The position numbers and the translations under genes were made by a program. A DNA stretch of 64,000 bases from Patiria pectinifera (taxonomy: Eukaryota; Echinodermata; Asteroidea; Valvatida; Asterinidae), in the NCBI GenBank assembly GCA_029964075.1, contig CM057133.1:12114699-12178698 (forward strand), in the 5' to 3' direction. Positions within the stretch are counted from its first letter, which is position 1; each line of letters opens with the position of its first letter. The notes under the pieces were generated by a model that searched no databases, had not been told where the DNA came from, and saw only the letters and a list, made by a program, of their open reading frames with translations. This document shows positions 11,803 through 24,200 of this stretch, one piece after another.

Positions 11803-13660
11803 AAAAAGTGGTAAATTGAAGAAGGTAAAATCTGAAGAAAAAATAATATTGTGACGAGAGATCAGCGCAGTGAATATGTGGCCTAAAAACATGCATGGTT
11901 CTAAAGACAAGGCAGAGAACTGAATATTCAACAGGCTGCGTATTAAATTGTACAAGTTCCACGTTATTAATAGAATTGCACTGTAGATGATTCATATTGT
12001 GCCATGATGCGCAACATAAGAGCCTTTCAAAAATTTTGGAATAAAAAAAATGAAAGAGTTGAAGCTATCAAAGAATTTAAGCATTGTGTAAGGAACTGTT
12101 ACAGTGCACGAGGTTTGTCTCCTTTGTTTTTACATTAAAATGTAAATTTAAAAAGTAATAAGTAAACACAGAGTACATGTATTTCAGATTTATCTCATAA
12201 TTTGTTTTAAAACTCCAAACAAAAAAATTTTGATGAAAAGAAATTATGTTGAATGAAAACAAGGCTAACACGGTAACTAAAATTGGTTCAATTTTTCAGA
12301 AAATTATTTTATGAAGTCAGTGCAGCTGTTTTTCTACTCCAGCACTAACTCTTCGTTTTTGTTTTTTATTTGGAAATAGTGTACACTTTGTAGAACTTCT
12401 CTGGCTACCGATTTTTTAGCCTTTTGATGTTAAGTGTTCTTTATAATTCGTATTAGTACAGAGACTGTAATTTTTGTAATTGTAGCTGACTCAACACCAG
12501 GTCTACATAGCCCGACAAGTGAAAAAGAGACAAATAGTCTTTTTTGTTTTGATGCTGAGAAAAGTTGCATCATATTGTGTTTTTTTAATTTTCCCATAAG
12601 CGACTGATTTTATTGAGGTGTTTATACAATGTAGAACCAGTATGCATGTACAAGCATACAATTGCACACATCCATACAAGATTTCCTGGGTCAAGTTTCT
12701 GCCTGCAAATGAGGCTTTTTGAAACATCCTGAGTTCTGCGGAAAGTGAGCTATGAAGTCCAATGATTATTTTGTGTTACTGAATACTACGAAAAAACTAA
12801 GCATAGGGCCACAACTACAAAAATCTGAAATTTTGGCCTTAAATGCAGGTGTATTTTTAACCAAAAAAGTGTAAATAAAACAAAACCTGCAAAAAAACGT
12901 TGATAAAGTGATTATAAACAAATTGTTATTTGCATACAAGTAAAAATATTTATCTTCTGTGTACAAAGCTAAAAGTTTTCTTAACCCCTTAATTTGTTCC
13001 TGTTTTGAAGATGTAGTCTACAATTTTTAAACATGTTTAATCATTTTTTTATCAGACATTTATGTTATTTGATTTTAAAATGTCACAAACTTGACGGTAT
13101 TGAAAAATACATTAGACATTTTTGGGCTAATAAGTCCTAATATTGATTTACATCACCCTGACGCAAATTCCATCTTATGAAGGCCAAATTTCATATTACT
13201 TCTGTATCAAATACAAAAAACTTTGTCCTCAGGTAGTTGATATAAAAGCTGATATTGTGTCTTTAGGAACATCAGTATGTTGCATGTCAAAACAAAGATA
13301 GATTTTTAGAAATGGATAAATAAAAACTGCAATTGAAAGATAATCAAACTGCATAATATTCACTGTTAGTGTTTGTAAAAAAAATAAATTTCAAATGAGT
13401 CAATAAACAAAACACATAGTTTACATTGAAACCCATAACGTTTCAGCTTGTCATTTGTCACTGCTTGTAATTAGCAGCCATAAATTAAGTAGAGTATGTG
13501 ATTGTACGTGCACATTCTTTCCGTTTTGTATTCATTGCCACTTTTGTTTCTCTGATGTATGGTTTCTCTGTCGTGAAGCAAAGCTGAGAATTGGAGCCCC
13601 CCTCAAAAAATATTTAAGCTCAACATCCCCCAACCTGATATTATTAATAAAATAATTACA
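11803..13660 (+). other. SLBP 3' UTR-like region with several poly(A) signals
   Basis: AT-rich DNA after the SLBP stop with no exon. AATAAA occurs at 12874-12879 and 13319-13324, with further A-rich copies near 13383 and 13648. Where the transcript ends cannot be chosen from sequence. The many short minus-strand open frames here are spurious. Confidence 0.5.
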
Positions 13661-14020
13661 ACAATGATTTTTCTCTTGACATTAAAAAAAACCCCAATTA
13701 TCTGAAATAACGGATGCCTTTTTTCCTTTTAAAAAAGTAGATAAAAAGACGGCTTCAGTCCTAATGAAAGATCTCGCGTTCACCAAAAATACTGTCGATT
13801 TCAAAATACACATATACAACTCAAGCTTTTAGAACTGTCTGCGATACTGTAATTTCATTGGTCTTGAACTACCACGTGTCCGATCTGTAAAAAAAAGTTT
13901 CATATACACTGCGTTGCATATATACATCTTGTAAAATTACCTATCAATGATGTATACGCTGTTGCATACAAAACAACTCTGCACTGCGTGCATGTTTAGG
14001 GCACAAAATCAGTTACGAAT

Positions 14021-14034
14021 GGGGGGGGGGGGGG
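14021..14034 (+). repeat. 14-base G run
   Basis: Uninterrupted G run in the SLBP/ZDHHC16 convergent intergenic DNA. Confidence 0.9.
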
Positions 14035-15070
14035 ATTCGGAACCGCCCTTTTCAACCGCTGATTTAATGTAACGATGATAGTAAAATGGGGTCAAAAATA
14101 AACAGAATGCTATCAAGTTCTTGAATTTATTCTCAAATTACCTCAGAATGCAGGAGAAAGCATCATGGATTTCAAAAGATTTCAAAGGGGCATGCCCCAG
14201 ACCCCTCAATCAGGGTGAGCCCCCCATTTTCTGAAGCTAGATCCGCCCCTAAAAGTGCATTTGGTTAAAACTTCAGCATATTCAAGATATATAAACTAGC
14301 GTGGTTGATAAAGATTTCATTTACATGTACATTCAATATACAATGTAGTACTGTTTAGGAATGAGAAATAACTAAGCACCACACGTCTGTATACAGTCTT
14401 CAGACATTTGTATGGACCTTCCCATGGAAGTCATCTCGGAGGATTTTTGTATTATTTCATAATTTAATTTTAAAAAAAACACCCAATTTCCTACTAAAAA
14501 TAATGTGTAAAAATATCTGTATCATTTTGGATGTAAAAAAAAATGCTACTTTTTCTTTGTAATTTAATTTCATGATTTCAGCATGACATTTTTTATCCCC
14601 ACTAATAGAAAATGTTTTGTATCCCCAATAAAAAAAAAAAATGGGTTGATTTTAGCTTGTCAGTTGCAAAAACAATTTAATTAAAATGACACTATTATTT
14701 TGGACACCTATTTACATGATTGATAATTACCTACTGATACTGCACTCCAGGGAAAACAAGATGTACATTTTTGATATAGTGGCTACGGTTCTTCTCCTAA
14801 AGGGAAAAAGGCTCAGATACTTACAACTTTTGTGCCAGTTCTTGAAGATATTTGAAAAAAAAAAGACCCATATGAAGAGAACTCATGGTGATGACGAGAA
14901 AAAAAAAAGAATCTCTCACAGCATACTTGTGAAAATCAACTACAACTTACATGTTAAAAAAATGTGAGTTTAAAAAATAAAACCCGCAGTACGACGATGG
15001 CCTGTTGCAAATATCGTAAAACTACTAATAAAAACATTAACTATCACAATAGTTTACCATCAATACGTCA

Positions 15071-15288
15071 TAGAAGTGTGACGTCACGCGGGGGTCACCC
15101 CCAATACTGATTTATCCAAACATAGTCTCCTCCGCCATTTTTATCATATGATTCCATAGCCGATTTAGATGAACAGTTATAGAAGTGTGACGTCACGCGG
15201 GGGTCACCCCCAATACTGATTTATCCAAACATAGTCTCCTCCGCCATTTTTACCATATGATTTCCATAGCCGATTTAGATGAACAGTT
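15071..15288. repeat. 109-bp direct tandem duplication, each copy with a CRE-like palindrome
   Basis: Two copies with period 109 bp (15071-15179, 15180-15288) are nearly identical. Each begins AGAAGTGTGACGTCACGCGG and contains TGACGTCA, the full CREB/ATF palindrome, and later GTCTCCTCCGCCATTTTTA. The high identity implies a recent duplication. Confidence 0.85.
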
Positions 15289-15631
15289 TCCTGTTAAAAT
15301 TTCTCAGACATTAGGAATAAATAACACTGGAAAATAGGACAGTGCTTCGTAGCTGACTGTAGCCATCACTCAGAACACGACGGATTCTGTTATTTTTCTT
15401 TTCCAATGGATGACAAATTGATGCAAAAGAGGCACTGTGTGTATCGCTACGTGAGGCCAGCATTGTACAATACCATGTGGTACATGTGTTTGAAAAGGTT
15501 TCATATGAAAGCTTCAGTGCAGCAGAAGTGAGAGATAATGTAAAATTCTCACACACAAAAATGTTGTACTTTAAGAAAGACTACAAAATGTACATGGTGT
15601 ATGCATAATGTTTTTTTATCAAGTACAGTTG

Positions 15632-18600
15632 TCAAGGCAACGCTGCAGAAACGTAACCAGGCGTTACAAGTGATTCCCAACGTGTCCCATCATGCTCCGG
15701 GGGATGAGAGGAAGGCAGAAGGACGTGCAGCCAAAACGTTCTGTTGAGAAATGACAATAAACATTAAAAATAAAAAATTTTCAGTCACCAAGGATTATTG
15801 CTTGTTTGATATCAAATTATCATGCACTTTTAATGCAGCGATTTGCAGGCTTGTCGTCACAACACAATTGCAAATATACAGTAGCCAATTTCACAAAACT
15901 TTACGCAAACTTGTTTGACTTATCACTCATAAATGTTTGTGTATTTAGAACAATGCGTGATACTGTCGATAAGATCATAAGAACACGATCTCGAGCCTCA
16001 CCTGCCGCCGTACAGTCCAAGCAGCATTCTCCAGTTCTCTTTCACACCAAAATTGTAGGGATTCTTGTAGACCTTCGAAAAGGGGAGCGAAAGAAAAGTT
16101 CCCTTCGATCAACATGTTTGTAACCATGGTAAGAAAGGGAGAGTTGGGAGGGACTACTTTAACATGCAGAGAATAAGTTTCCTCCACTTCTCAACAAAAC
16201 AAAAATTGTAAAAGAAAAATTAAGAAGGTCAGTGGGACTCACCACGTTGACCTTTTTCAATCTGGCTCTCTCCGAGTCGTTGATGTGTTTCTCTATGCTG
16301 GTCTCCCCACGGCTGATCAGACGGATGTGCCACGCCGTCAGGACGCCCAGTGCGATCAGCACGCTGAAACAGATGATGAACTGAAAGACCACGGCCTTGT
16401 GGTAGGCCGACTCTGAGTCGGTGAGGGCCGAGATTCGCTCCAGCAACGGATCCGTCTTGTTTTGCTGCTACAGAAACCCAATTTTTTCCCCAAATGATAC
16501 AATGGTTTTACAAGGATACAAAGGGAAATTTCCCCCCCCCCCAAAAAAAAATCATCAAAGGTACAATTCTTACAAATATTTCCCCTATCCGCCCCACTAT
16601 AACAGCCAACAGACAGTTAATACACTGAGAACCAATCAACAGCCAGAGAGAAATCTAAGTGTGATACTTACAGCAGCTTTATATGAGTGCAGCATTGTGA
16701 AGAGCACAGATCCTGCTAGAAGACTGTCAAACGTTTTCTGTAACAGAACAGGAGACTTGTATGAAAACCAACACAAATGAGGTGACAAGGGTCAGACCAC
16801 ATTGACTGAAACGACAGGTGAACGAACAGCTGTGGTCCGTCCCAGAACCACTGCTCTTCTATGTAATCACAACAAAATATCGGTGCTAAAATGTCGTAAC
16901 TCAGTTTTGAGTCGTTTCAAGAAAAATGCATAAATAGGTTTGCGGTGGCACACTAAAGTTTTGCGTTTCATTAAATTTAACGATATAATCAACCTCAGGA
17001 AGATAATTTATTCAGAAAAAATGCTCAATATGTTAAACTCTTTGTTATCCCGCGTGATTTTAGATAACAGAGCATTTAAATGAATGAGATCAACAAAGGA
17101 CACTTTTGCTTGAGACGACGGGCTATGTATAATTTTGTCAAAACATTGTAACTCGTCAAGATACAACGTTTTTGCATGAACACACAATAATGCCCCATTA
17201 CTTCAGCACGTAAGGCTTAAATCTGGTGAAGTTGCAAAATATTGTACTCGTATAGAACAACTTATCATGACTATAGGTCAAAGGGTTTTGGAATTATGGC
17301 TAATTAATTATTCATATGCATGAATGGTAATTCTGCTCTGTGTACACTACGTATATGGCACTAAAATAATTGTGAGGCTAAAAAGTCAGAACAGCTCGGG
17401 TCGCGAAAATATATGTTTTTTTTAAGCTATCGTGGAGAAAGTTGAGGGGGGGGGGGGAGCAGATTCCGTCCCCCCCCCCTCCTGGCCCCTTTAGGGTGAA
17501 GTCCCCTTGTCTGAGAACTGGCAAAAGCTGATGACTCATTTCGACAAGGTTGCACAGATTTGTACACCCTACGAACTGTGTTGCAATTAACAGGGATAGG
17601 GTTAATACGAAAAAAGGGTTTAGTACCCGAGCGTCAAAAAATTCTTCACTGAAGAGCGGCCACGCTGAGATGCAAACATACAGAGTACCCGTCCACATGT
17701 AGATACAGAAAAGTATAAAATAGCGGTAGTTGTAATGCCCGACGCAGTTATTAATCCAAGCTGTGTCGGCCGTCTGTTAAGGAGGAGTTATACAAAGCCT
17801 CATCTTCAAAAACATAATAACATAACTCATTTACCAGGGTTGTGCCTATTATGCTGAATATTCGATCGTCAACTGAATATGCAAATAGTATTCTTTTTTC
17901 CATTAGAGTAAGCAACTTGGTGAATTTGAAGCTCATCAATGCTGACGTTTGGCAAGACTACTTGATGATATCTGGAGACAAGGTAAATGCGCGCAACTTT
18001 AGGGTATAATAGTAGCCATTTTGGATTGTTACTATTTCCTCATGTTAGAAAACATTAATGAAGTAAGGATGTGTAAGTAGAATCCCCTAAATAAACTTAA
18101 AAAAAAAAAACAAAAAAAAATTATACCCAAATATGGGAACAAATATATAACAAGACAGGTATTTACAATTGATGCAAATTAGGCACATTTCCACCACTTG
18201 GATTTTTTAAAGACTTTTAGTATGTCATTCTAGAAAACAATTCTGTTGCAATTTGTGTCCTAAGGTCAAACCCTTCCCTGCCTAATGGTAAGCTGTGGTA
18301 AATTGGAAATGACTATCAACACGTATAACACTTGCAAAGGATACGGCAGTGATGGTCCATTCTTAAGATGCACTTGTTACATATACTGCAGTGGTGTGTT
18401 CTAGGAGGCTTTGGGGCGATACACTTCTTGCAAATCGTCGCCACCCCTGTATCTGGCACGATCTTAAAAAAAAAGGGACAACACAGGGTCGAAGAAAATC
18501 AGAAACAAAACTTTTGAGGAATTTGTAATTCATCTTGTTATTTCATCTGAATGTGCAGTGTTTTTCAAGTACATGTGAGAAAATAAACTCATGTTTACTT

Positions 18601-20200
18601 GCGCTGAATTGAAACCTGGAACCTAATCTAAAAAAACGTTGGCAAAAAGAAAATCAGAAACACAGTTATTCAAGGAGCTTGTTCTCTCAGTATTACCTGT
18701 GGGCTAGTTACTGTCCGAGTGCATTTCAGAAATTATATACACAAATTTACTCGGACAGGATTCAAACCCGGAACCTCCTGTTTTTTTCCCCCCAATTTTA
18801 ATCATTCAAACATTATGTCCCTGGATTCAACAAATCGGAATCCAGTATCCAAAGAGAAAAATCAATTAAATGCCAAGAAATATTTGAGAAGGGGGTGGGC
18901 GGGGCCTGCACACCGACGGAGACTTCGGGAGGGGGAGGGGATGTTGTTGAATGCAGACACATATGGACGTACATGTACTAATACACTATTGGTAGCATCT
19001 TCTGTTTCAAACACTTCGTTACTAATACTATAGCAGCCTAAAACTTGGGAGTGGGGGAAAACGTATTACTTGATGATGTCATTTCTTTTATCTCCTACTC
19101 AAAATATCCACTTGAATAAAACAAAACTAGCTTGACAGAAATTGTTGCATTCTTGTGATCTAGTAGAAATGTACAAGCAATGCTACTTCAAAGACCTGAC
19201 AAAAAAAAAAAATTCCCAAGTTTTGTATCCACTGGTTTGACTTTGTTACCTGCGGCGGGTAGCCAGGGGGCGTCCTAACCCCCTTGTAGTAGTGGAAGGC
19301 AATGTTCACCAGCAGCCAATGGCCAAAGATCAGATGGAAGGTGAACTGGACGTAGGCCTCCGTCTCCAGGCAGCGGGGCAAGATGCAGATGTAGACGACG
19401 CTGACTACAGTGGAGGAAAGTATAGTGACCAGCACGACCATCAGCTGTCAAAGGAAAGGAGTAAAGTTGCTTTAATCCTAGCTCTATGGTCAAAGCTTTC
19501 TATTTTTGTGCAAATTTTGTGCACTGTGGGAGTGACCTTGTTGTTAGGGGGTAGGGACTCATGATTAGAGGGTCAAGGGTTCGACTGCTGCTGCTGCCAA
19601 TATGCCGTGTCCTTGGGCAAGACATTTTACACACACATTTGCCGCTTTCCACCCAGGAGTAGACGTGGGTACCGGCATTAGCTGGGAAGCAACCTGCCAT
19701 GGACTGGTATCTCATCCAGGGAGGAACAGAAATATTCTCAGTCGTTTCATACCACGGAAACCTGCTTGATAAACACCAAAGATTTGACCATACTACATGC
19801 GTTTTTTCAACCTTCGCTTAGTTGCATTAGAGCAGGGCAAGGTCCTTACAATGCTACCATAATTTAAAAAATGGGCCAAACCTTCATATACACATTTACA
19901 ACATTATCTAAAGTCTACGAAGTAGAATGTCATGATACTCACTGGTCCCATGTATCTCGTGATGTGGTTGACAAGCCAAAACAGAGGTTCCATGCATGTA
20001 TCGAGTACCATATTACGATTAGTGAAGAAGTTGTACGTCAGACTGCGAAGACAGAACTTCATGTATCGGTAGCGATCACACATACGGGTGCACACGTTGC
20101 GCCGCCTCCTGCTCTTATCAGTGTCGTAATCCATGATGTAGTTGGTGCTGCCAGTTGAAGATGCTGGTATGGTGAGTGAGATGTCTGATTGACCTTTCAT
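15632..20200 (-). CDS. ZDHHC16: DHHC palmitoyltransferase, ZDHHC16 type
   Basis: This is a membrane protein S-acyltransferase; ZDHHC16 (Aph2) works at ER/Golgi membranes. Coding exons (minus): 20200-19943, 19444-19250, 18462-18345, 17760-17627, 16737-16672, 16467-16243, 16072-16002, 15740-15632. All phases agree and give 391 residues (human 377). The start was chosen because [13 protein letters not shown] parallels the human N-terminus. The zinc/catalytic domain [20 protein letters not shown] begins at 162 and runs into [16 protein letters not shown], with active Cys190 in DHHC at 187-190. Predicted membrane segments lie near 85-106, 115-133, 200-222 and 282-303. TPPGYPPQ follows the second segment. 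[12 protein letters not shown] at 309-320 matches the ZDHHC16 cytosolic motif. The tail [13 protein letters not shown] is also ZDHHC16-like. The reading frame stays open upstream of the ATG to a possible acceptor at 20220, so an upstream exon cannot be excluded. Confidence 0.93.
17446..17479. repeat. Poly-G run followed by poly-C run (hairpin)
   Basis: Twelve G at 17446-17457 are followed after 12 bases by ten C at 17470-17479. The runs can pair as a stem in the ZDHHC16 pre-mRNA. It lies in the intron between coding exons 4 and 5. Confidence 0.85.
19535..19722 (+). repeat. tRNA-derived SINE, ZDHHC16 intron 1
   Basis: A B-box-like GGGTTCGACTGCTGC is followed by GTGTCCTTGGGCAAGACA, a body motif common in marine-invertebrate tRNA SINEs, and GTAGACGTGGGTACCGGCA. 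The A-box is weak. Confidence 0.55.
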
Positions 20201-20609
20201 TAGTAGCTCATCATCTACACTGCAGAAGACAAAAATTTGCTGAGAACTGTCATGAAAGTACCGATAGGCCTACTTGTACCTGAGGCTGTGAATTCCAGAA
20301 TAACTATTTTGAAATACACCTCACTTTTCTCATAAAGTAATTGAGAAACCACGTTGCCTCTTGACGGGCAGTTATACATGTTATAAGTTATAGCCTACGT
20401 GACGTGATATAGATTTGCAATGGTATTTTTGCAATGTTGTAATGATAGCAGATCAGTTGAAAATTGCGTTACACTTGCTGTAACCATAGCAACAAAGTAC
20501 AATTACATGCATGCCAACAATAAATAATCTTTATTGAATGATAGTCTGGGCATGGCAAAATATAGACCTGCTATTGTTAAGTGAGCTGGACAAAATGCTG
20601 GAACAATTG

Positions 20610-21050
20610 TGGCCAACGTCTATGGAGAGTCAAGAACATTTTCGAAGTATTTCCTCACAAAATTGAAAATGTTTCTCAGTCCCAGATTCATGTCTTAAAA
20701 TCATCATTTTTGCAATGAACATGATGAATGACATTCATTGAGATGCGATGATAAATATGAAGAAATAAGTGGCGTCAGGTTGCAACATTTGTTCCGGTCA
20801 TTCCTCCAGGGTTGGGCATGCTCCAGGCAAAATGAAAAGAAAAGAATGTTGCAACCTGACGCCACTTTTTTCACACATCATCTCAATAAAGGTCGGCCAT
20901 TGCAAAAACTTGAACATTGTTAGAACGGAAAGTGGGACCAAGTTTCTGAGAAACATTTTCAATTTTCTTTCGAAATACTGAGATTTTTTTTAGTCTCTAT
21001 ACTGTGTACACAACCGCTGAGGTGGCGTCTGGATACTACATTATTTCCAG
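20610..21050. repeat. Head-to-head MITE pair forming a large inverted repeat
   Basis: The left copy (20610-20792) ends AGTGGCGTCAGGTTGCAACA. The right copy (20845-21050) begins TGTTGCAACCTGACGCCACT and runs outward in the opposite sense. Shared words such as TCTGAGAAACATTTTCAATT recur as reverse complements. The pair could form a long stem around a spacer of about 50 bp. Confidence 0.8.
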
Positions 21051-21163
21051 ACAACGCTATACATGAATAAAAATTAGAATTATTCTTTACAAAAGACAAG
21101 GACATGAAGGATATTCACCATGTAGCGCATGCGGCGGATCCCAAAGAAACAGTGCTGTGAAGT

Positions 21164-21177
21164 CTAGCGCCCCCAAG
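21164..21177 (-). promoter_or_regulatory. CTCF-like core motif upstream of WDR54
   Basis: The minus strand reads CTTGGGGGCGCTAG, close to the CTCF core YAGRKGGCGCTR except at the first positions. It lies about 105 bp upstream of the WDR54 start. It is a single short match, so the call is tentative. Confidence 0.35.
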
Positions 21178-21280
21178 CGGTTTATGAAGTCCAATCCTCG
21201 GTCAATTTTTTTTGCAGCAGACACACAGCTAGCAGCCGCAGGTTTTTACTAATACTAGCAGCTCGAAAATTGCATTCAAA

Positions 21281-24200
21281 ATGTTCCAAAAATCGAAGCC
21301 CATTCACATGAAAGGCACAGCTTCACTGCTGTACAACAATCTGACGGTCCTGAACAGCCCAGAAAAGAACATGACCACGTATGCTGTGGTGCACAAGTCC
21401 GTGGTTTGTATGGCGAGCTGTGCGAGCGACACGTCAAACGTCAGCCACAAGCAAGTCGCCTGCAAAGACCCGTCGCCTACTCCGCAGAGCACCATGATTC
21501 TACAGGTTAAACTTATTATTCACTAAAATCCTGTATTTTGGTTTGATGATGATTAATATGCCTTAAAAGGTTTATTTTGGGTAATCATTGTGAGCATTGA
21601 GTTAAAAAAAAATAAGAGGGATAAAAAAAATAAGAGAAACCTTCATTTCCTTTGTCAGTCTGTGTCAGCCATGATGGATGATGGTTACTATGGCAACAGG
21701 ATTTTATTATAGTATAGGTCCAAGCCTTTGTTTGTGCTATCTGTCTTTGGTCAGGTTCTGTTTCATTTTATTTTAGAAAACGTATAAATGTATGACCTTT
21801 TTAAGTTTGAATACATTCCCAATTTGAATAGCACATAAAATATTTTAGTGATGGGATAGTGACTTATTTTAGACAACAGGATTTTTGGTCATGCCAAAAA
21901 ATAAACCAGTTGCTCGTTCCATTTTCCCACCCGCCTCCTTTTTAAAAATTGTACATTTGCCATTTATTTTGCAAATTTTGTCAATATGTTATGCTTTTAT
22001 TTGTTTCCACTTGAACAAAATTGTAGCTATGTAGAAAAAGGGTGTCCAAATGGTGACAGCTCCTTTGGACAAAATTTTGTATCAGCAAAAGAGAAACGAC
22101 AATGGAAGAATTCATCTGCCATCTTGAAAAAACGCCATGGGGGGGGGGGGGTGGATAATCTGTATTTTTTTTAAACTCCGTATTTTTTTTTAGTTACAAA
22201 CAATACAATTCACTTTTAAAAGTACTTTCTCCCACAAGTTCGTCTAATTTATATCATAATTTCTTTCCTGGATCCAGGCTAAGTTTTGCCAGTTACCGTC
22301 TCGGACGTTGCTTGTTCTCTGCTACCAAAGAGGAATACAGGTACAGAAAATATTAAGACCTTGTTTCAGAAATATTCATGTGCCTCCCCCTTCCCATTTC
22401 TCCCTGGAAAAAAATTTAAAACATTTTCATTTTAATAAAAAAAAAAAACTTTCAAAGTTCAAGGAGCTTTTCAAAAAATGTGAGCAACTTAGAGAAATCT
22501 AAGAAACATTTTTTTATTTTGTGTTTTTGCTACAGGTATATGAGCCTGACGGTTCAGCTTTGGTTTTCTGGCATGCGCTTGTCCACATCGATCCAAGTGT
22601 TGGTAAGTTAGGACAACAGACTTTTTTTTTTTCAAGAAAATAATTTGCCTTGAGTATGTATTTCTGTACTACATTTGCCAGCAGAATTGAATACCGATTC
22701 ATGCAAATTTGTATTTTTGTCTTTAGGAATGTCATTTGCAAGAGGAATAGCTGCGGTTCATGACAACTTCATAGCAGTAGGTGAGCGCTGGCAACACAAG
22801 TTTATATTGAGTTGGGTACAGGGGCATAAAGACAGAGCAGATGATTGTTTGAAGGTGTGGATAGATAAGACAGTATTAAGAAACTAACATAGAACATGGT
22901 TTCTTGGCCAGAGCAAATCTCACAGGAAACAAACAGCCATTTGTTAAAATGCATTTATGACCAGTATCTGTTTTGAGTTAAGCTATCTCATTTGCATCCA
23001 CTAGAGTTCCTAAATGCATTTTTAAAATAGGGTTTGCTGTATTTGTCCTTTGTACTTTTAAGATGTTACTAGGAGAAGAAACTTAACGACAGAAGAAACG
23101 TTCAGTTGGAGGAAACCCGAGAATGATACGCCAATGAAAACTCTCAGGCAGGGAGTGCAAACTTAATCTACGGCCTAGGTCGGACTCGAACCTGGGTCAA
23201 TTAAGTGGGAGGCAAGGTTAATTCCACTGTGCCAACCCGACTCCTCTAAATCATTCTTATTATCTGTCATTGTTGGTAGGCACCTCCACAGCTCAAGTTC
23301 TCATCTTCAACGTCCCGGCCCGAGGGACCAACGTGACTCTCTCGGAGTCCCTGACCGGCCACTCGTATCCCATCAGTGCTCTGGCCGGCGACGGCGCCAT
23401 CATGGCCTCGGCCGACGACTCCGGGTGCATCATGGTATGGCAGGCCGGGCAGAACTTCACAAGGGTCTGCCGAATTAACGGTGGCGGGTAAGTCCAACCA
23501 GGCTTGGTTTTATATCACAAAATGTGTCCATATTTTTGCCCTTTTATAGATTTAACTGAACTACATTTGGTTTTTGTCTTCTGGAGTTGTAGTTTAATCG
23601 TCACAAATCAATCACAAGTTGTCCAGTCTCTCGTTTTCACATGCTGTTTAAATGAACTGTGTCAAAGGTATAATTTTGTCAGTGTTGATCCACTTTTTTT
23701 GACTTGTGGATCTTAGTTGCGATGGCCTTGTGATTTGACCACAGCTCTAACCCTAACCCTGCTAAACATGGTACTGTTCTGAATTTGTTTTATATTCCCA
23801 GAGTGACTTGTTCCTCGGTGTGTTTCTTTGACGGCTTGGTGATCGGGGGGTTTGGGTCAGGTCACATCAGGGTATTCGATGCCATGAGAGGGACACTGGT
23901 CTCAGAGATCTGCGCCCACGCCAAGTGGATCCATGCCATTGATATAGCGCCGACCGCTGGCTTGGTAAGACACCACAGTTGATTTATAATAGGTTGAAGT
24001 TTCACTGAATATAAAAATAAATGCGAGTGCAAGATGCTGATTTGTGTTGAAGCCGTGTGTGTGTGCCCTTTGTACTTGAAATTGGAAGGGTTATCAAGTA
24101 TCATATATAATGATGGCTGGCAACTCCACTTAAACCTCTGGGTGGGCTTTAACTCTTGAAGTTTTTTGTTTGTTTGTCTCCCCCAGCTCTTGTCAACCTC

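Larger units (their letters stand above)
13661..15631. other. Convergent SLBP/ZDHHC16 intergenic DNA
   Basis: No gene is seen. It holds a 14-base G run at 14021-14034 and the 109-bp tandem duplication listed separately. The part next to 15631 should be ZDHHC16 3' UTR. Confidence 0.5.
20220..21280. other. Divergent ZDHHC16/WDR54 intergenic region
   Basis: About 1.1 kb separates the two start codons and should contain both promoters. Nearly half is occupied by a head-to-head pair of MITE copies (20610-21050). A CTCF-like motif lies about 105 bp upstream of the WDR54 ATG. No TATA box or other core element is convincing. Confidence 0.55.

Noticed and set aside
11410-11955. 181-codon minus-strand open frame over SLBP exon 6
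   Set aside because: Antisense shadow of a GC-rich coding exon; the plus strand has the family protein.
18700-18790. Possible tRNA-like SINE on the minus strand
   Set aside because: Only a B-box-like GGTTCCGGGTTTGAATCC is seen; no A-box at the right distance.
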